Assembly: GCF_012985465.1 (NCBI RefSeq)
Contig: NZ_JAAQWN010000004.1
Span: forward strand, 186,001-250,000
Source of the DNA: Pseudomonas sp. WS 5079
GTDB taxonomy: Bacteria; Pseudomonadota; Gammaproteobacteria; Pseudomonadales; Pseudomonadaceae
Reading direction: 5' to 3'
DNA length: 64,000 bases
The position numbers and the translations under genes are program-made. Of this stretch, positions 26,152 through 35,375 are shown piece by piece (the stretch's first letter is position 1; each line of letters starts with the position of its first letter). The notes under the pieces were generated by a model. The model was not told the origin of the DNA and ran no database searches. It was given only the letters and a program-made list of their open reading frames with translations.

Positions 26152-27240
26152 ATGCCGTCCGCCAAATCGCATTCCACTGTCAGCCGCCAATGGGAGTTGC
26201 TCAAGCACCTGCCAAAGCGTGAGTCCGGTATCACCGTGACGGAGTTACTGGCGCGTCTTGAGTCCTCCGGTTTCAACATCAGCCGGCGCACCGTCGAACG
26301 TGACTTGATTGATCTGTCGCTGGTGTTCCCGTTGCAGTGTAGCGAAGGCACGCCACAAGCCTGGTACTGGACGCCTGGCGTGAATGTGGAGCTGCAAGGC
26401 ATTACGCTGAGCGAAGCCTTGAGCCTGACCCTGGTTGCCGACACCATCCGCCCATTGTTACCCGCCAGCATGCTCAGCGTGCTTGAACCGCGCTTTGTGC
26501 ATGCGCGGCAGAAACTCAAGGGACTGGAGGACGATAACGCGGCTGCCCGCTGGCTGGACAAGGTCGCCAGCGTGCGACCGGACCTAAACCTGCAGGCGCC
26601 GGATATCGACCCACTGTTGCTGGAAACATTGCAGAGGGCGCTGATTAATGAGCGTCAAGTGCAATGTCAGTATTACTCGGCACACAACGACAAACTCAGT
26701 GAACTGACACTCAATCCATTAGCCATGGTACAGCGTGGGTTGGTGACCTATTTGATCGCCACAGCGCATCCGTATACCGATGTGCGCCAGTTTGCGGTGC
26801 ATCGTTTTCGCAATGTCGATCAGCTCGATAAACCCGTAGAGGGATTACAGGCATTTGACTTGTGTGAGTACCTGGCCAGTGACGCCTTGCAGTTCGGCAC
26901 CCCCGAAAAGATTCAGTTTCAAGCTTGGGTTAGTGACCATCAGACGCGGCTGATTCGTGAGACACCATTGAGTGCGGATATGACACTGGAGCCGTTGGAG
27001 AATGGCTTTCGAGTACGCTCGACACTGAGCAACACCTGGCAGTTGCACTGGTGGATTTTGTCCCTGGGCGACTCAATGGTGGTGGAGCAGCCGCCCGAGC
27101 TGCGGGCTCAGATTGGCAAAACACTGCATCGTGCGGCGGCAGCCTACCGGCCACTGGATTCAGTGGCGGATGCAATAGGTACCGTGGTTTCGCTACAAAA
27201 CCTGGCAGGCGCGACACAAACCGTCGCACCAGGTTCGTAG
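26152..27240 (+). CDS. WYL-domain transcriptional regulator (YafY-like)
   Basis: I choose the ATG at 26152 (MPSAKSHSTVSRQWELLKHL) because AAGGA lies 8 nt before it; an in-frame ATG at 26134 is possible. The 362-residue product has an N-terminal HTH (ITVTELLARLESSGFNISRRTVERDLIDLS), a WYL domain in the middle (VQCQYYSAHNDKLSELTLNPLAMVQRGLVTYLIATAHPYTDVRQFAVHRFRNV) and a WCX-type C-terminus. It lies between the HEPN gene and the AddAB-like genes on the same strand, so it probably regulates this block. Confidence 0.9.
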   Translation: MPSAKSHSTVSRQWELLKHLPKRESGITVTELLARLESSGFNISRRTVERDLIDLSLVFPLQCSEGTPQAWYWTPGVNVELQGITLSEALSLTLVADTIRPLLPASMLSVLEPRFVHARQKLKGLEDDNAAARWLDKVASVRPDLNLQAPDIDPLLLETLQRALINERQVQCQYYSAHNDKLSELTLNPLAMVQRGLVTYLIATAHPYTDVRQFAVHRFRNVDQLDKPVEGLQAFDLCEYLASDALQFGTPEKIQFQAWVSDHQTRLIRETPLSADMTLEPLENGFRVRSTLSNTWQLHWWILSLGDSMVVEQPPELRAQIGKTLHRAAAAYRPLDSVADAIGTVVSLQNLAGATQTVAPGS

Positions 27241-27338
27241 GGTAGCGCCACGTCGCTGATCAGCAGTCTATTTTTCCTTATGCAACAACGTGCCAATCAC
27301 GGTGCGTTGAACCACCAGCGTTCACAAGGAGCGTCAAC

Positions 27339-29963
27339 GTGTCAGAAATGCTTATCACGTTCGGCATGCAACTCGATGGTCAGCGGGCAACACGAGCCAG
27401 TAATCGATTAGGGGCGTTGACCGTCGGGCCACAGGGACTGCTGGATATTCTGGAGACCCAGCTGGGCCTAGTGGCACGTCAGCCTTGTGCGGCACAACGT
27501 ACAGCCACGTACCGCGATTGCCTGGCGCACTGCAATAACCCACTGCGCTTCTATCATGCCAGTTTTTCCTCCGATGAATTGGGGGTGGCTGCTGCATTGC
27601 TGGCCTGGCGGGGTGATTTGTATTTGCACGGTTGGGATGGGCGCGTCGGTGCCGACGCCAGCCAACGTCTGAAAGACCTTGCCGAGATCGAGACTCAAGC
27701 TCGCGTGCAGGTCGCCCCTTCCATGGGACAGCGCTTGCAAAATGTTGCCAAAGCGCTGGGCTCTCGTCGCCCCCCGATCAAGACCGTGCTGTTGGCTGAC
27801 GCTTTCGAGCTTTATCCACTGGCCTGGCAAATGGTGCTGAATCTCCTGCCTAACGAGCGCCTGGAGATACCGGAGGGTAAGGCGCAAGGTTTTCTGGGGC
27901 AGTTGCAAATGCAATTGCGCCAGAGCATTGCCGGTGTAGAGGTCACGCCCATTCAATGGCAAGAAGATGGCACAGTGCAAGTTGTTCAAGCGCAAACTCG
28001 AGCATTGGCCGCCAGCTGGCTGAGCCGCTCACTGGGCCAGGGCACCCCCACCTTGCTGGTGACGGGTGACGAGGGTGGTTGTCTTGATGGTCATTTTATT
28101 GGTGCCGGCCAGGCTCGCCATGGCCTCAATGGTAGCAGCAATCTACGCCCTGCCCTGCAGGTATTGTCACTGGCCATGGAGCTGCTTTGGGCACCAGCCA
28201 ACTACCCGGCACTCCTGCAGTTTTTGACCCACTCGATATGCCCGATTCGTTTGTTTGCACGTCGGCGCTTGGCAACCAAAATAGCAAGCTCACCCGGCCT
28301 CGTCGGGAGCAAGTGGGAGGATGCACTGGAGGAAATCGCAGCGCATTACGCTGCAGATGCGCCCGACGTACTTGCCTCGATTGACGAGTGGCTGAATATG
28401 CCCACTTTTACGACTGACGACGGCGTGGCGCCCAGTGAGGTGCTGGTACGTGTCGAACGGTTGCTGAAGTTTTTTAAAGCACGCCTGGGGCACCAAGAGC
28501 CCGCGCATAGATTCGCGGCTCAGGCAGGTTACGCTCAGTGTGAAGCAGCACTAGACTCCCTCAAGACCTTGCATCTTCAAGGTGTGGAGCGGTTAAAACC
28601 GCGGCAGTTGCAGCAGGTCATCGAGCAAGCCACAGCCAGCGGCGTGGATAATCCATTGCTGGCCGCACAAGTCGGCGCCCACTTGAGCGTCTCGCGTCCA
28701 GGTGCGGCCATTGAGCAAGCCGACACAGTGATCTGGTGGCACCTGAGCATGCCGGTGTTACCGCCCCTGTCGCCCTGGTCCAAGGCCGAACGCATTCAAT
28801 TGGCCGATGCCGGGGTGGCGCTACCGGACGGTGCCACACTACTGACTCAAGCAGCCCGTGACTGGCTGCGACCAGTCCTGGCAGCAAACTGCCGGCTGAT
28901 ACTGGTACTCGCGCCACCACGGGAGGAAAGCCACCCGCTCTGGCAAATGATCGAAGCCGTTGTGCAGCAGCCAAAGGTGCATATTCTCGAGGAGCTTCTG
29001 CATAACCCCGGCCCGCTTTGCCAAGTCCAAGCATCGGCGCCACTGCCACTGCGCAAACGCTGGTGGCGCCTGCCACCCGACATCCCGATCGAGACGCCTG
29101 AGAAAGCGTCTTTCTCGAGCCTCAACCTGTTGCTGTTCAACCCTTATCAATGGTTGCTGCAATACGGAGCCAAGATTCAGGCGTCCAAAAGCCAGAGCCT
29201 GAGCGACGGTTTTTTGCTCTATGGTTCGTTGACCCATCGCTTGGCTGAGCACTTTTTCACTCGGCCGGACGCGCTGAGCATGAGCACCACAGATTTTAAC
29301 AGCTGGTTCTCGACCCACTTCCCCCGTGTGGTACGTGAAGAAGGCGCGGTGTTGCTGATGGAGGGACGCGGTGCCGACCTGGCAACACTGCGCCATCGTG
29401 CGCTGCGTGCTTTGACTCGACTGCGATCGCACTTTCTCAATGCTGGCATCACGGTCGTAACGTCTGAGCAGGCGCTGGCTGGTCGTTTCGAGGGTGGCGC
29501 ATTGGGCGGCTCTGCTGACCTGGTATTGACCACTGCGCTAGGACATCGAGCCATCGTCGACATGAAGTGGTCGGGGGGCAAGAAATACCCGGAGCAGCTC
29601 AAGGCAAACCGCCATCTGCAGTTGGCGATTTATGCCGAGTTGCTTCGTCAGGACAGCGGTTCATGGCCTTCCGTAGCCTATTTCATCCTTGAGTCCGCGC
29701 GCCTGCTAACCCCGGATGACCAAACCTTCAGAGATTCAGAGCAAGTGCCGGCCAATCCGCCAAGCACAATGCCTCAGCTGTGGCTCAGTTTTACCGAGGC
29801 CTGGAAGTGGCGGAAGGCGCAACAGGCAGAGGGGCGGTTTGAAGTTGCGCTGCAAGGTATTGAAGAGGATGAGGACTCGATCCCTCCCGATCAGGCGATG
29901 CTGATGGAATACCTTAACGAAGCCTACAACGACTACCTGGCCTTGGCCGGATGGGAGCAATGA
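27339..29963 (+). CDS. AddB-like PD-(D/E)XK nuclease family protein
   Basis: An 874-residue protein. The C-terminal 200 residues hold a RecB-family nuclease: GSADLVL (D727), IVDMKWSGGKK (D741, K743) and HLQLAIYAELL (QxxxY). The first about 600 residues resemble the degenerate helicase-like region of AddB proteins; no Walker A motif is visible, and the Fe-S cysteines typical of true AddB flanking the nuclease are absent. It overlaps the start region of the next helicase gene, the usual AddB-AddA order. Pseudomonads use RecBCD for break repair, so this pair is an accessory system and more likely a defence or mobile-element nuclease. Confidence 0.88.
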   Translation: MSEMLITFGMQLDGQRATRASNRLGALTVGPQGLLDILETQLGLVARQPCAAQRTATYRDCLAHCNNPLRFYHASFSSDELGVAAALLAWRGDLYLHGWDGRVGADASQRLKDLAEIETQARVQVAPSMGQRLQNVAKALGSRRPPIKTVLLADAFELYPLAWQMVLNLLPNERLEIPEGKAQGFLGQLQMQLRQSIAGVEVTPIQWQEDGTVQVVQAQTRALAASWLSRSLGQGTPTLLVTGDEGGCLDGHFIGAGQARHGLNGSSNLRPALQVLSLAMELLWAPANYPALLQFLTHSICPIRLFARRRLATKIASSPGLVGSKWEDALEEIAAHYAADAPDVLASIDEWLNMPTFTTDDGVAPSEVLVRVERLLKFFKARLGHQEPAHRFAAQAGYAQCEAALDSLKTLHLQGVERLKPRQLQQVIEQATASGVDNPLLAAQVGAHLSVSRPGAAIEQADTVIWWHLSMPVLPPLSPWSKAERIQLADAGVALPDGATLLTQAARDWLRPVLAANCRLILVLAPPREESHPLWQMIEAVVQQPKVHILEELLHNPGPLCQVQASAPLPLRKRWWRLPPDIPIETPEKASFSSLNLLLFNPYQWLLQYGAKIQASKSQSLSDGFLLYGSLTHRLAEHFFTRPDALSMSTTDFNSWFSTHFPRVVREEGAVLLMEGRGADLATLRHRALRALTRLRSHFLNAGITVVTSEQALAGRFEGGALGGSADLVLTTALGHRAIVDMKWSGGKKYPEQLKANRHLQLAIYAELLRQDSGSWPSVAYFILESARLLTPDDQTFRDSEQVPANPPSTMPQLWLSFTEAWKWRKAQQAEGRFEVALQGIEEDEDSIPPDQAMLMEYLNEAYNDYLALAGWEQ

Positions 29964-29965
29964 CA

Positions 29966-32900
29966 ATGTCGACCACCGCACACATCACATTTATCAGTGC
30001 TGGCGCCGGCAGCGGCAAAACTCACCGGCTTACTGAAATACTGCACCAGGAGTTGCTTGATCAGCAGGTCCAGCCTTCGGGTGTGATTGCCACGACCTTT
30101 ACCCGAAAAGCCGCTGCCGAGCTGCGCGAGCGGGTCCGTAGCCACCTTCTCAAGCAGGGCCAAATCAATCTAGCCACAGCCATGGGCCAAGCCCGTATCG
30201 GGACCATCAACAGTATTTGCGGGCAATTGCTTGAGCGTTTTGCATTCGAAGCAGGCATGCCACCCGAGCAACGTGTGTTGGAAGAAAACCAGGCAGCCCT
30301 GCTACTGAACAAAGCGGTTGACCGGGTCCTTGATTGTGAACGCCTGGATAATCTACTCGCCGTCGCCCGACGTCTGGGCCTTGAAGACACCAATCAACAA
30401 GGCGACTTTGCTAATACCAACTGGCGCGATGAGTTGCGCAAGCTTTTGAGTCAGTTGCGCACCAACGACATTGATCTTGAACTGTCCCGTAGTTTTGCTG
30501 ACCGAAATGCCAACGACATGCTGAAGCATTTCCCCAAACCGACCACAGCCGACTTGAACGGCGAGTTGTTGCACAGCATTCCTAAGGCACTGGATCTGTT
30601 ACAGGCAGCTGGCAGCGATAAAAAGAACACTGAAGCCTACATAACGTTGCTTACCCGCTTCCACTATGAACTGCAGCAAGGCAACGCGCGCTGGAGTGAT
30701 TGGGCAAAACTGGCGAAGGAAGCTCCTGAGGCAAAGCTCAAGCCATTGGTAACAACCCTCTCTGAAACCATTGGCCGCTACGCCGAACACCCGGATCTAC
30801 ATGGCGACATCCGCGCCTACCTCGAACAGGTTTTCGGCCTGGCCATTGATGTATTGAACGTGTACGAACACAACAAACGTGAGTTTGGCGTACTGGACTT
30901 TGCCGACCAGGAACATGCCTTGCTCAAGTTGCTGGACAACCCAGCCGTGGCGCAGGTGCTCGAGGATGAGCTCGATCTGATCATGGTCGACGAGTTCCAG
31001 GACACCAGCCCGATGCAGCTGGCGATATTCCTCAAGCTTTCACGCTTTGCCAAAAAGGTTTACTGGGTCGGGGATATCAAGCAGGCGATCTATGGTTTTC
31101 GGGGCAGCGACTGTGCGCTGATGCAAGCCATCCTCAAGGCATTGCCCGATATGGGTGGCAAGAAACAGGTATTGCCTAACTCTTGGCGCTCACGTACCGA
31201 GCTGGTCGAACTGGCGAACGATGTATTCAACAAAGCCTTCGCCAACAGCCTGGAAACAAAGGACGTTGAGCTGATACCGACCCGCACGGATCAACTACCC
31301 GGCCCAGCCTTCGCCAATTGGGTACTGGACGGCAAAAATGCCGAATTGCAAGTCAACGCGTTGGCCGAGGGGATTGGCCAACTACTGGCTAGCCGTTATC
31401 AGGTATTCGATAAACCCCGCCAGGAAGCCCGAGCGGTACGCTTGGGCGATATCACTGTGCTTTGCTACTCCCACAGTAACGTTGCGAAAGTAGCAGCAGC
31501 CCTCGCTACTCTGGGCATCCCCTGCTCCACAGCACAACCAGGGCTGCTAGCAACCGCAGAGGCAACTCTGGCACTGGCGTGTTTGCGCCGATTGAACGAC
31601 CCGGCCGATACCCTGGCAACGGCACAGATTATCTCGTTAACCGAAACCGAAGGGCCGGAAAGCTGGGTTGCCGAGCGCCTGCGCTACCTCAATGCAGGAC
31701 ACCCCAAAGCGCAGTGGCGTGAACTGAGCCTCGGCGAGTTTTTGCAACACCCGCTTGTGGCGGCCGTTGCACAACTGCGCACAGATCTGCCAGTGCTGAC
31801 ACCAGTAGAGGCGTTGCAACGCCTGATCGCCGAGTGCGATTTACCCTCGCGTGTTACCGGCTGGTCAACCTCGACAGCGCTGGCGCAAAAGCGCTTGGCC
31901 AACCTTGATGCATTGATCGATCTGGCGCAGCAGTATGAGGATCTCTGTCGAAATGGATTAGGGGCGGCATCCATCTCCGGGCTGTTGTTGTGGCTGGACG
32001 AAATCGCCAACGCCAAAAATGATGCACTGGCCACTCCTGCGCTGGATGCCGTTCAAGTGATGACTCATCACGCCAGCAAAGGTCTGGAATGGCCGGTCGT
32101 GATTTTGATGGATCTGGCACGCGATATCAGCGACCGGTTATGGTCAGTCTCGGCTCAGTCCAATAGCGCATTCGATCCACATAAACCATTGCATGACCGC
32201 TTTATCCGCTACTGGCCATGGCCGCTGGGCAAACAGAAAGCGGTTCCGTTGAGCGAAACGTTCGAACAGACCGCCATGGGCCTGGCGTGCCGGGCTGAAG
32301 CCGTTGAAGAAGCAAAGCGCCTGCTCTACGTGAGCATGACCCGCGCCCGAGACCTGCTGGTCATTGCCCGTTCGAGTAGAAAGATCACAGGAGAGTGGCT
32401 CGACACTGTCCAGGCACCCTGGTTGATGACGCCTCCCGGGCTGTCGACTTTGAAGCTGCCGAATGGAAAAGAACTGCGCGCCGATTGCCAAACGCTCACT
32501 GCCAGTGATTCACCTGTGCCCGTGGCGGTGATTGAACAGAATCTGCACTGGTTTGCCCCGGTACAAGCGATCCAGCCTCGTTTGCCACTGGGCTTCCAAC
32601 CGTCCAGCGGTGGCGCTCGCACCAGCACCGCAGCCCGCAATACATGCCGGATCGGCACTCGCATCGCCTTCCAAGGCAGCCCGGAAATGAGTGTATTGGG
32701 AACGGCCATTCATGCCAGTTTGTGCCTTTCATTCACTGACCCCAACTTCCCCCTCACCTTAGACGAAGTGCAGGACCTGTTGCAGAGCCACGCAGTGCAC
32801 GAGCACGTGAATGCCAGTCAGGTCATCGCACAGCAATTGGCCTTGCACGCCTGGATCGAATCCCGCTGGCCAGAGGCCAAAGCCATGGCTGAGTACCCGG

Positions 32901-33151
32901 TGCAACAGTTGCTGCGCTCGGGTCAGGTGCTCAATGGTCGGATCGATCTTCTGCTGGACACAAAAGATGGCTGGGTGCTCATTGACCACAAATCCAACCC
33001 GGCGCCCGAAGCCCAGTGGGAGCGATTGGCCGAGGAACATGCTGGTCAGCTTGATGCTTACGCCCAAGCGATTGAGGCGGCATCGGGTCGGCCTGTCATC
33101 GCCGCATGGCTCTTTCTGCCGGTGGCCGCGGGAGCGATTCAGGTTTTTTAG
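29966..33151 (+). CDS. AddA-like UvrD/Rep helicase with C-terminal nuclease domain
   Basis: A 1061-residue superfamily 1 helicase. The motifs are in order: SAGAGSGKTHRL (Walker A, K18), TTFTRKAAAELRER (Ia), IMVDEFQDTS (II, D342-E343), WVGDIKQAIYGFRG (III), LPNSWRSRTELV (IV), VMTHHASKGLEWPVVIL (V) and LLYVSMTRARDLL (VI). A RecB-type nuclease follows with GRIDLLL (D994), VLIDHKS (D1007, K1009) and GQLDAYAQAI. I prefer the ATG at 29966, 8 nt after GGAG. The ATG at 29960 overlaps the previous stop (ATGA) but sits too close to that site. With the AddB-like protein it should form a two-nuclease helicase that degrades linear duplex DNA. Confidence 0.92.
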   Translation: MSTTAHITFISAGAGSGKTHRLTEILHQELLDQQVQPSGVIATTFTRKAAAELRERVRSHLLKQGQINLATAMGQARIGTINSICGQLLERFAFEAGMPPEQRVLEENQAALLLNKAVDRVLDCERLDNLLAVARRLGLEDTNQQGDFANTNWRDELRKLLSQLRTNDIDLELSRSFADRNANDMLKHFPKPTTADLNGELLHSIPKALDLLQAAGSDKKNTEAYITLLTRFHYELQQGNARWSDWAKLAKEAPEAKLKPLVTTLSETIGRYAEHPDLHGDIRAYLEQVFGLAIDVLNVYEHNKREFGVLDFADQEHALLKLLDNPAVAQVLEDELDLIMVDEFQDTSPMQLAIFLKLSRFAKKVYWVGDIKQAIYGFRGSDCALMQAILKALPDMGGKKQVLPNSWRSRTELVELANDVFNKAFANSLETKDVELIPTRTDQLPGPAFANWVLDGKNAELQVNALAEGIGQLLASRYQVFDKPRQEARAVRLGDITVLCYSHSNVAKVAAALATLGIPCSTAQPGLLATAEATLALACLRRLNDPADTLATAQIISLTETEGPESWVAERLRYLNAGHPKAQWRELSLGEFLQHPLVAAVAQLRTDLPVLTPVEALQRLIAECDLPSRVTGWSTSTALAQKRLANLDALIDLAQQYEDLCRNGLGAASISGLLLWLDEIANAKNDALATPALDAVQVMTHHASKGLEWPVVILMDLARDISDRLWSVSAQSNSAFDPHKPLHDRFIRYWPWPLGKQKAVPLSETFEQTAMGLACRAEAVEEAKRLLYVSMTRARDLLVIARSSRKITGEWLDTVQAPWLMTPPGLSTLKLPNGKELRADCQTLTASDSPVPVAVIEQNLHWFAPVQAIQPRLPLGFQPSSGGARTSTAARNTCRIGTRIAFQGSPEMSVLGTAIHASLCLSFTDPNFPLTLDEVQDLLQSHAVHEHVNASQVIAQQLALHAWIESRWPEAKAMAEYPVQQLLRSGQVLNGRIDLLLDTKDGWVLIDHKSNPAPEAQWERLAEEHAGQLDAYAQAIEAASGRPVIAAWLFLPVAAGAIQVF

Positions 33152-33236
33152 CCGCCGACGTGATTCCACATTCGCGTAAACGACCAATCACGGCGGTCGG
33201 GTTGATCTCGGCCGCTGACATCACAAGGAAAAAAGC

Positions 33237-33542
33237 ATGACGCTGTATGAATCAATCCTGCTGGAAGTGCGCAACGGTGCGCTGAGCGAACCCTTTGAAG
33301 TGCAAGAACTGACTAGCGAACGTCGTCGGGTCATGTGCTCTATAGAGCAGAAGCTGGTTGAAAAATATCGTATCGGATTCGAGTTCTTTATGGAATCGAC
33401 GATCGGGACGACCATCGCCAACTACGCGCAGGACGAGCAGACGGGAGCCGGCGGCTACAATGTCGAACAGGGTGCCGAAGCAAAGTACCTGCGAGTCAAG
33501 CCTGGCGTATACAAAGTAAAAGAACTGAATGGTCCGCTATAG
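33237..33542 (+). CDS. Small uncharacterised protein after the AddAB-like genes
   Basis: A 101-residue protein with a clear ribosome site (AAGGAAAAAAGC before the ATG). It starts MTLYESILLEVRNGALSEPFEV and contains MCSIEQKLVEKYRIGFEFFMES, which looks like an alpha-beta fold, and a Gly-rich loop (DEQTGAGGYNVEQGAEAKY). I recognise no family. It lies 85 bp after the AddA-like gene on the same strand and may be the last gene of that transcript. Its size would suit an accessory or regulatory subunit, but there is no direct evidence. Confidence 0.65.
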   Translation: MTLYESILLEVRNGALSEPFEVQELTSERRRVMCSIEQKLVEKYRIGFEFFMESTIGTTIANYAQDEQTGAGGYNVEQGAEAKYLRVKPGVYKVKELNGPL

Positions 33543-33569
33543 CCGCCAGGCAAAGTTTCAGGCTCAGGG

Positions 33570-33767
33570 CTAACCAAATAATCGCTTTACTTTCGCCACG
33601 GCCACTTCCAGGGCCGTGGCTTGTTCCATATTTACATCCCGACTTTTACAACGCGGGCAAACCTCAGGACAGTCTTCGAATCGCAAGACATCACTGAGCG
33701 GGATAACCGTTTGGCTCCAGCCACAATCTTTGCAACGCATGGTGAAAGGACGCACTGGCCTGACCAT
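33570..33767 (-). CDS. Small zinc-ribbon protein
   Basis: A 65-residue protein with two CxxC pairs, MRCKDCGWSQ and EVCPRCKSRDV, separated by about 22 residues, a classic zinc ribbon. The tail ALEVAVAKVKRLFG is helical. GAGGGG lies 5 nt before the ATG at 33767. It converges on the small gene before it (27-bp gap). Small ribbons of this kind bind zinc and often nucleic acid or protein partners. No specific function is known to me. Confidence 0.75.
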   Translation of the reverse strand: MVRPVRPFTMRCKDCGWSQTVIPLSDVLRFEDCPEVCPRCKSRDVNMEQATALEVAVAKVKRLFG

Positions 33768-33880
33768 AGAAACCCCTCAATCTGTTGGCACTTATTCCAG
33801 ACTACAGCGTGTTGCGACAAGATGAGTCGTTAGCCGAAATCAGATCCGAGCCTAGCGATGCCGTTCATTGACAGGATGTC

Positions 33881-34858
33881 TTAGAAACCTCGAGCAATAT
33901 AGCCTCGCGTCCATAGATGCCGGCAGTCCTTGCACTCGAAATCCTGACTCACCTCATGGTCTGTCACGGTCACCTGCCGCGACTTGCGCTGCCCTGTCAA
34001 TCTTTCGATGACAAGATGCTCCACGGATCGGACTTGATAAACCGCCTCATGAGAGCGGACCATCTTTATCGCTCTATGGTGACAACTGGGGCACTCTTTG
34101 TTTTTCTGGTGTTCGATCCAAAGGATCTGAAGATGGGGAATTAGCCAGCTTGAGGCGCTGAGCACTCCAGCGATGATCAACTGGTCCGCCGACTTGGCCG
34201 AGAACGTGATGATCTCGAACGCGCCAAGCACGCACAGCTCACCAAAAAAACTGCCCCAGAGTACAGCCCAGAGCAGTCGATACCTGCACAATTGCCGATA
34301 GCTCGACTCTCGTCTGGCAATCTGTTCAGCGAACGTTGTGTCTTCTGTCCGTACAGCTACGCCACTGACGGCTGACAAATACTCGTCACCATCGAAAGCG
34401 TTGTTATAGAACTGCTGAGCCTGCAACTGTAGCTGGGCACAAAATTCGTCCGGAAGAACCGTATGCTCATTTTTCTCGTCAGATTGAAGCTTGAGCTTCA
34501 GTACTTTGGCATCACACAGGCAGCGAAGAATCTTTTGAGATGGCTCGATGAAAAACATGCCGATTTCGTAGAAGCTACCCCCGCGATATTCGCTGCTTCT
34601 GTTTGTCTGGTACTTCAAGTCAAACCGTTGACGGTCGACCAATAGGGTCAATTGAGATGGTAACCAGCTGCCTGAGCGAGTGGTCTTGATCTCCACATCA
34701 AGAATCATGCGGTCTGAAGCAGGACGGATATTGCGGCGCCATGAGAAGGTAATCTCATACATGCCGGAGCGATGCCGGCAGTGGCGCAGGTGCTCAATCG
34801 TGGTGAGGCCATCGAACTCATCCCGTTCGACGGACACAAAATCGGACTTGATGTCCAT
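33881..34858 (-). CDS. Uncharacterised two-TM protein with C-terminal zinc ribbon
   Basis: I start at the ATG at 34858 (MDIKSDFVSVERDEFDGL), preceded by AAAGGGGGG, giving 325 residues. The N-terminal about 180 residues look soluble and beta-rich. Two hydrophobic helices follow (LLWAVLWGSFFGELCVLGAFEIITF and LIIAGVLSASSWLIPHLQILW in the 205-260 region). The C-terminus has a zinc ribbon with CPSC and CKDC pairs. It is probably an inner-membrane protein with a cytoplasmic ribbon. I do not recognise it. It lies 113 bp from the small zinc-ribbon gene and points the same way. Confidence 0.7.
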   Translation of the reverse strand: MDIKSDFVSVERDEFDGLTTIEHLRHCRHRSGMYEITFSWRRNIRPASDRMILDVEIKTTRSGSWLPSQLTLLVDRQRFDLKYQTNRSSEYRGGSFYEIGMFFIEPSQKILRCLCDAKVLKLKLQSDEKNEHTVLPDEFCAQLQLQAQQFYNNAFDGDEYLSAVSGVAVRTEDTTFAEQIARRESSYRQLCRYRLLWAVLWGSFFGELCVLGAFEIITFSAKSADQLIIAGVLSASSWLIPHLQILWIEHQKNKECPSCHHRAIKMVRSHEAVYQVRSVEHLVIERLTGQRKSRQVTVTDHEVSQDFECKDCRHLWTRGYIARGF

Positions 34859-34938
34859 CAAGCCCCCCCTTTCTGACTGATACACAGTTGATGTTCGTTA
34901 AACACCGCATCCTTAATGATCACTGGACTGCCGGGTGT

Positions 34939-35310
34939 TTACGTTCCTGTGTTCGGGTTCTTAGCGCGAGCCTTTGCCAGCATCTCGTCCAGCTGAGCCA
35001 GCAAATCGTCTGCGCTGATCTCGACAAACTCCCCGCATGATGCGGCCAAGATCTTCTCGGCAAATTCAGCGCTGTACTCCGGGTGAGGGTAGCCCGGGGC
35101 AGCTTTATCGATTGCTGTGAAGCACCACTCGCCGCCCACTTCCTGGCCCATAAGGCTATCGGCCTCCTGCAGGCCAAATAGCGTGGATTGATACTTCGCA
35201 TCACAAAGATTTGGGCATGCCTGCATCACGGCCTTTCTCAAGTCACCAGCGCTGATGCCGTCAGCGGCGAGCTGCATAATCAAAGCCTGCAACGGATTCA
35301 TGTCGCGCAT
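34939..35310 (-). CDS. Uncharacterised protein (123 aa)
   Basis: The product begins MRDMNPLQALIMQLAADGISAGDLRKAVMQA and contains GEWCFTAIDKAAPGYPHPEYSAEFAEKIL and a C-terminal helix DLLAQLDEMLAKARAK. The ATG at 35310 has GAGG 6 nt upstream; 35301 and a GTG at 35322 are alternatives. It is a helical, acidic protein without a family I can name. It lies between two other uncharacterised minus-strand genes with gaps of 80 and 65 bp and may share their transcript. Confidence 0.6.
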   Translation of the reverse strand: MRDMNPLQALIMQLAADGISAGDLRKAVMQACPNLCDAKYQSTLFGLQEADSLMGQEVGGEWCFTAIDKAAPGYPHPEYSAEFAEKILAASCGEFVEISADDLLAQLDEMLAKARAKNPNTGT

Positions 35311-35375
35311 CCTGCACCTCACTCATTTAGAATGACCTCCCCGTCAAGCAACGAAAGGAAGTTGTCGATCAGGTC

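Noticed and set aside
27339..33151. Housekeeping RecBC or AddAB recombination genes
   Set aside because: The locus lies in an accessory block beside HEPN and WYL genes, recD is absent, and Pseudomonas keeps recBCD elsewhere.
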